Below are positions 40,930 to 43,348 of a stretch of DNA of 43,348 nt, piece by piece; the stretch's first letter is position 1, and each line of letters begins with the position of its first letter. Source of the stretch: Streptosporangiaceae bacterium (GTDB taxonomy: Bacteria > Actinomycetota > Actinomycetes > Streptosporangiales > Streptosporangiaceae); assembly GCA_019239975.1 (NCBI GenBank), contig JAFAZE010000134.1, positions 1-43,348 on the forward strand. Reading direction: 5' to 3'. The notes below the pieces were generated by a model. The model did no database searches, was not told the DNA's origin, and saw only the letters and a list, made by a program, of their open reading frames with translations. A program made the position numbers and the translations under genes.

Positions 40930-41731
40930 CGGCGCCCCGTACCCGCGCCAGGTCTTCCGGGGTGTCGATGTCATCGGGGCTTCCCGTGTCGCCGCACTCG
41001 ATCAGCGTGACGAGTTCGGGGTGCGCCCGCAGGAACGGTCGCGCCCCGGTGTCACCCCTGGCCATGGCCGTCGCCTCCGCCCAGTGCTCGCGGGCGATCA
41101 GCACGGGGTTACGCGGCCTGCCGTCATACGCCGCGACCGCCACGCCCGCTCCCGCGCGGTATGCGGCGATCAGCCGGCGCACCGCCTCCGCGCCGATGAG
41201 CGGCTGATCCGCCAGCGCGATGACCGCAGCCCCGACGTCGCCGTCAGCGGAACCGGCGGCATCATGAGGGCCGGCCGCATCGGCAGGACCGGCGGCATCA
41301 TGAGGGCCGACGGCATCGGCAGGACCGGCGGCATCGGCAGGGCCGGCGGCATCGGCAGGGCCGGCGGCATCGGCAGGGCCGGCGGCATCATGAGGGCCGA
41401 CGGCATCTGCACGACCGGCGGCATCGGCAGGGCCGGCGGCATCGGCAGGGCCGGCGGCATCGGCAGGGCCGGCGTCGAGGGCGGCGAGACCGGCCGCGAG
41501 GGAGGATCCCATGCCGGTGCGCCAATCAGGATTGTATACAGTATGTACTGTTGCCACCGAGAACTGGGCGGCGCCGGTTACGACCAGCACCGGATCGGCG
41601 CCGCCCGCACGCAGCAGCGCGACCCCGCGCTCGGCGAGTGTCTGCCCGGCGACTTCAACCAGCGCCTTTGGCAGTCCGAGCCGTGACCCCTCGCCCGCCG
41701 CCAGCAAAACCCCCGCCACTCGCTTCACCAC
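40901..41731 (-). CDS. MobA-like nucleotidyltransferase with hexapeptide insertion
   Basis: 276 residues. NTP-transferase signs: VAGVLLAAGEGSRLGLPKAL (nucleotide loop and Lys), NPDWRTGMGSSLAAGLAAL, ALADQPLIGAEAVRRLIAAY (catalytic Asp), RPRNPVLIAREHW, GDTGARPFL, and IDTPEDLARV. This pattern fits molybdopterin cytidylyltransferases, consistent with the XdhC/CoxI gene nearby. Residues 88-159 are twelve hexapeptides (GPADAA, with PH, R and V variants) inserted before the ALADQP strand; without them it would have normal length. GTG start. Divergent from the LysE-type gene. Confidence 0.85.
   Translation of the reverse strand: MVKRVAGVLLAAGEGSRLGLPKALVEVAGQTLAERGVALLRAGGADPVLVVTGAAQFSVATVHTVYNPDWRTGMGSSLAAGLAALDAGPADAAGPADAAGPADAAGRADAVGPHDAAGPADAAGPADAAGPADAAGPADAVGPHDAAGPADAAGPHDAAGSADGDVGAAVIALADQPLIGAEAVRRLIAAYRAGAGVAVAAYDGRPRNPVLIAREHWAEATAMARGDTGARPFLRAHPELVTLIECGDTGSPDDIDTPEDLARVRGAATARSAEKS
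41255..41470 (-). repeat. Coding 18-bp minisatellite, 12 units
   Basis: 216 bp made of twelve 18-bp units encoding GPADAA-type hexapeptides inside the nucleotidyltransferase. Units with PHD and ADAV variants recur in blocks, the mark of unequal exchange or slippage. Length multiples of 18 bp preserve the frame. Confidence 0.9.
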
Positions 41732-41807
41732 GACCCCACGCTACGCGAGCCGGCCCGCCGCCCGGGATGCCCGGACGCTCATATGGCCTCCGGGCATGAT
41801 TTGCCGC

Positions 41808-41862
41808 GGGGCCGTTGGCGCCATCGGCCCCACTGGGCGGGGCCAGATACGCCAGCGGCCCC
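41808..41862. repeat. 24-bp palindrome doublet, copy C/D
   Basis: Units at 41808-41831 and 41839-41862 with GGGGCC/GGCCCC ends are spaced by ACTGGGC. On the minus strand the spacer reads GCCCAGT against GTCCAGT in the copy at 7412-7466. Unit C is a palindrome broken by one symmetric mismatch. It lies between the divergent nucleotidyltransferase and exporter genes. Confidence 0.65.
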
Positions 41863-41937
41863 ACTTGGGGCGGGCGGCTACTCCGGCGCGGCATTAACCG
41901 GTCGCTCCCGCGATGCCGCCGGGGTTACGCTCGGCGG

Positions 41938-42576
41938 ATGCTGCCGACGACACATCTGCTGGAGTTCACGGTCACGTCGTTCGTGCTAATCGCGATTCCG
42001 GGACCGAGCGTGCTGTTTACGGTCAGCCGCGCGCTGACGCTGGGCCGGCTCGCCGGGGTGGCGACCGTGACGGGGAACGCCGCGGGGCTGTTGCTGCAGG
42101 TAGCGGCGGTGGCGTTTGGTCTCGGGCCGGTCGTCGAGCGCTCGGTGACGATCTTCACGGTGATCAAACTGGCGGGCGCCGCGTATCTGGTGTTCCTCGG
42201 AGTACAGGCGATCCGGCACCGCCGGTCGCTGGCCGCGGCGCTTGGCATGCGAACCGAGCGGAAGAGCATCGCACGGATAGCGCTGGACGGCGCCCTGGTC
42301 GGCGTCGCGAACCCCAAGGTGATCGTGTTCCTCGCCGCCATGCTTCCTCAGTTCGTGGACCGCCAGGCCGGTGACGTGCCGGCGCAGATGCTGCTGCTCG
42401 GCGCGATCTTCGCCGGAATCGCGGTGATCTCGGACAGCGGGTGGGCGCTGGTGGCGGGGTCTGCGCGGGCGTGGCTCGCCCGCTCGCCGCGCCGCCTGGA
42501 ACTCATTGGCGGCACCGGCGGCCTCGTCATGATCGGCATCGGCGCACGTCTCGCCCTCACCGGCCGCAAAGACTGA
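41938..42576 (+). CDS. LysE/RhtB-family exporter
   Basis: 212 residues, six hydrophobic segments. Family signature FVLIAIPGPSVLFTVSRALT near residues 13-32, then GRLAGVATVTGNAAGLLLQV, IKLAGAAYLVFLGVQAIRHR and GVANPKVIVFLAAMLPQFVD. Members export amino acids or similar small metabolites through the inner membrane. ATG 41938 follows a TACGCT -10 box (41926-41931) by 6 nt with no Shine-Dalgarno, so it is likely leaderless; the open frame from 41815 is a shadow. Confidence 0.9.
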   Translation: MLPTTHLLEFTVTSFVLIAIPGPSVLFTVSRALTLGRLAGVATVTGNAAGLLLQVAAVAFGLGPVVERSVTIFTVIKLAGAAYLVFLGVQAIRHRRSLAAALGMRTERKSIARIALDGALVGVANPKVIVFLAAMLPQFVDRQAGDVPAQMLLLGAIFAGIAVISDSGWALVAGSARAWLARSPRRLELIGGTGGLVMIGIGARLALTGRKD

Positions 42577-42607
42577 GGCCCATGGCCGGGATGGAGGTGC
42601 CAACGCG

Positions 42608-42657
42608 GATTTGGGTGCAATCCGCGTCGTGATAGCAGCACGGAATGCACCCAAATC
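42608..42657. terminator. 12-bp perfect inverted repeat after lysE-type gene
   Basis: GATTTGGGTGCA (42608-42619) pairs perfectly with TGCACCCAAATC (42646-42657). Inside, CGTG and CACG extend the pairing. It lies 32 bp after the exporter stop: probable terminator or cruciform. Confidence 0.5.
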
Positions 42658-42690
42658 GGCCGGTAACGCGGCGCGGGTACCCGGGAAGCC

Positions 42691-42852
42691 GCAAGGGGTG
42701 GGGTACCCGCAAGGGATGGGGCACCCACAAGGGATGGGGCACCCACAAGGGATGGGGCACCCACAAGGGATGGGGCACCCGCAAGGGATGGGGCACCCGC
42801 AAGGGATGGGGCACCCGCAAGGGATGGGGCACCCGCAAGGGATGGGGCACCC
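42691..42852. repeat. Intergenic 18-bp minisatellite, 9 units
   Basis: Nine head-to-tail units of GCAAGGGATGGGGCACCC; the first has three changes and units 3-5 begin ACAAG. Decayed half-units flank it on both sides. It fills most of the space between the convergent exporter and XdhC-like genes. It is translatable in several frames (PQGMGH or KGWGTR on the plus strand) but no frame has a supported start. Confidence 0.92.
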
Positions 42853-42919
42853 GGGAAGGCGAAGGCCACCCGGGAAGGCGGCGGCGCACGGCGGAAGGCG
42901 CACGGCGGAGGGCGGGCGG

Positions 42920-43348
42920 TTATGCCGGGGCGCGGGTTTCGTGGTGGATGCGGCCTACGGTTTCGGTCAGGGCGCGTCCGGTGCCGCCCCAGCGGAGCTG
43001 GATCAGCTCGGCGGCGATCGACACGGCGGTCTCTTCGGGCGTCCGCGCGCCCAGGTCCAGGCCGATCGGTGAGCGCAGCCGCGCGAGTTCGGCGTCGGTC
43101 AGGCCCGCGGAGCGAAGCCGTTCCAGCCGGTCCTCGTGCGTCCGCCTGCTGCCCATCGCGCCGACGTAGCCAGCGGGCGTGCGCAGCGCGACCTCCAGGA
43201 GCGGCACGTCGAACTTCGGGTCGTGGGTCAGCACGCAGATCACGGTCCGCGCGTCGACCGCGGCACCGGCCAGGAACCGGTGCGGCCACTCGACCACCAC
43301 CTCGTCCGCGTCCGGGAAACGGGCACGGGTCGCGAAAACACCCCGCGC
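42920..43348 (-). CDS. XdhC/CoxI-family protein, 5' end beyond the window
   Basis: Reads from the window edge: FATRARFPDADEVVVEWPHR, then TVICVLTHDPKFDVPLLEVA, GYVGAMGSRRTHEDRLERLR, RLRSPIGLDLGARTPEETAV and SIAAELIQLRWG. These are the C-terminal Rossmann blocks of XdhC/CoxI, which load or sulfurate molybdenum cofactor for xanthine dehydrogenase and CO dehydrogenase. 142 codons are visible; the N-terminal part lies to the right. It fits functionally with the MobA-like gene at 40901-41731. Confidence 0.88.
   Translation of the reverse strand, partial: ARGVFATRARFPDADEVVVEWPHRFLAGAAVDARTVICVLTHDPKFDVPLLEVALRTPAGYVGAMGSRRTHEDRLERLRSAGLTDAELARLRSPIGLDLGARTPEETAVSIAAELIQLRWGGTGRALTETVGRIHHETRAPA

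Noticed and set aside
42691..42852. Possible CRISPR array
   Set aside because: Units are contiguous 18-mers with no unique spacers and no cas genes nearby; it is a minisatellite.
42611..43072. PQGMGH-repeat protein on the plus strand
   Set aside because: No ribosome-binding site, all frames through the array are open, and it runs antisense into the XdhC-like gene.
1..43348. tRNA, rRNA or riboswitch
   Set aside because: I found no T-loop/acceptor pairing, rRNA motifs or known aptamer cores by eye; the island target is a protein gene, not a tRNA.

Overview
The window is high-GC DNA with GTG/TTG starts, ATGA/GTGA gene overlaps, several probable leaderless starts and actinobacterial housekeeping order, so it comes from a member of the Actinomycetota. 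I would guess a Streptosporangiales-like soil lineage, but the sequence does not fix the genus. The backbone is the shikimate/translation cluster aroC-aroK-aroB-aroQ, then pepQ-efp-nusB, all on the minus strand (9171 down to 1041). It is interrupted by an ECF sigma/partner pair and an F420-type oxidoreductase (3382-5736). To its right, between aroC and the A24 prepilin peptidase gene that often lies beside aroC in actinobacteria, is an accessory block: SigG-like sigma factor, DHFR-fold reductase, DUF885 hydrolase and an RCC1-like repeat protein.

The centre (about 14300-35005, 20.7 kb) is a composite integrative island. It splits the chromosomal prepilin peptidase gene at the codons of its catalytic GxGD motif. 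The N-terminal half is at 35002-35394 and the C-terminal half at 14081-14299, and both junctions carry CACGTC. Inside are a second decapitated prepilin peptidase 3' end (16687-16902) joined to a near-identical junction sequence, and an intact element-borne prepilin peptidase (21797-22525) translationally coupled to two tyrosine recombinase genes (intA-intB-pilD). The island therefore seems to carry a copy of its own target gene and to have been hit serially. A further 8.7 kb element (25875-34617), with its own intA/intB pair, splits the first element's intA. The two intA halves (34845-34618 and 25871-24867) rejoin in frame to about 410 residues, against 400 for the intact paralogue.

Cargo: a MerR regulator with an 'abortive infection'-type TIM-barrel protein (14678-16597); a TcmP/three-Cys-motif (DUF5131) pair beside an XRE regulator with an AT-rich palindromic operator (17088-19381); a ROK repressor with a truncated sugar-isomerase-like gene (19437-21665); and, in the inner element, a MocR regulator divergent from an LLM oxidoreductase, DHFR-fold, GNAT-like and ABM monooxygenase operon (26300-30598).

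Right of the island the chromosome resumes with an SseB-family gene, two uncharacterised genes (one with a Q/N/G/Y-rich low-complexity middle), DUF2877 and aldose-epimerase genes, a MobA-like nucleotidyltransferase containing a coding 18-bp minisatellite, a LysE-type exporter, an intergenic 18-bp minisatellite and an XdhC/CoxI gene cut by the window edge. Repeats include a two-hairpin element of about 95 bp in inverted copies (1-100 and 3122-3212) and a 24-bp palindrome that occurs only as 7-bp-spaced doublets (7412-7466 and 41808-41862). I saw no rRNA, tRNA or CRISPR.
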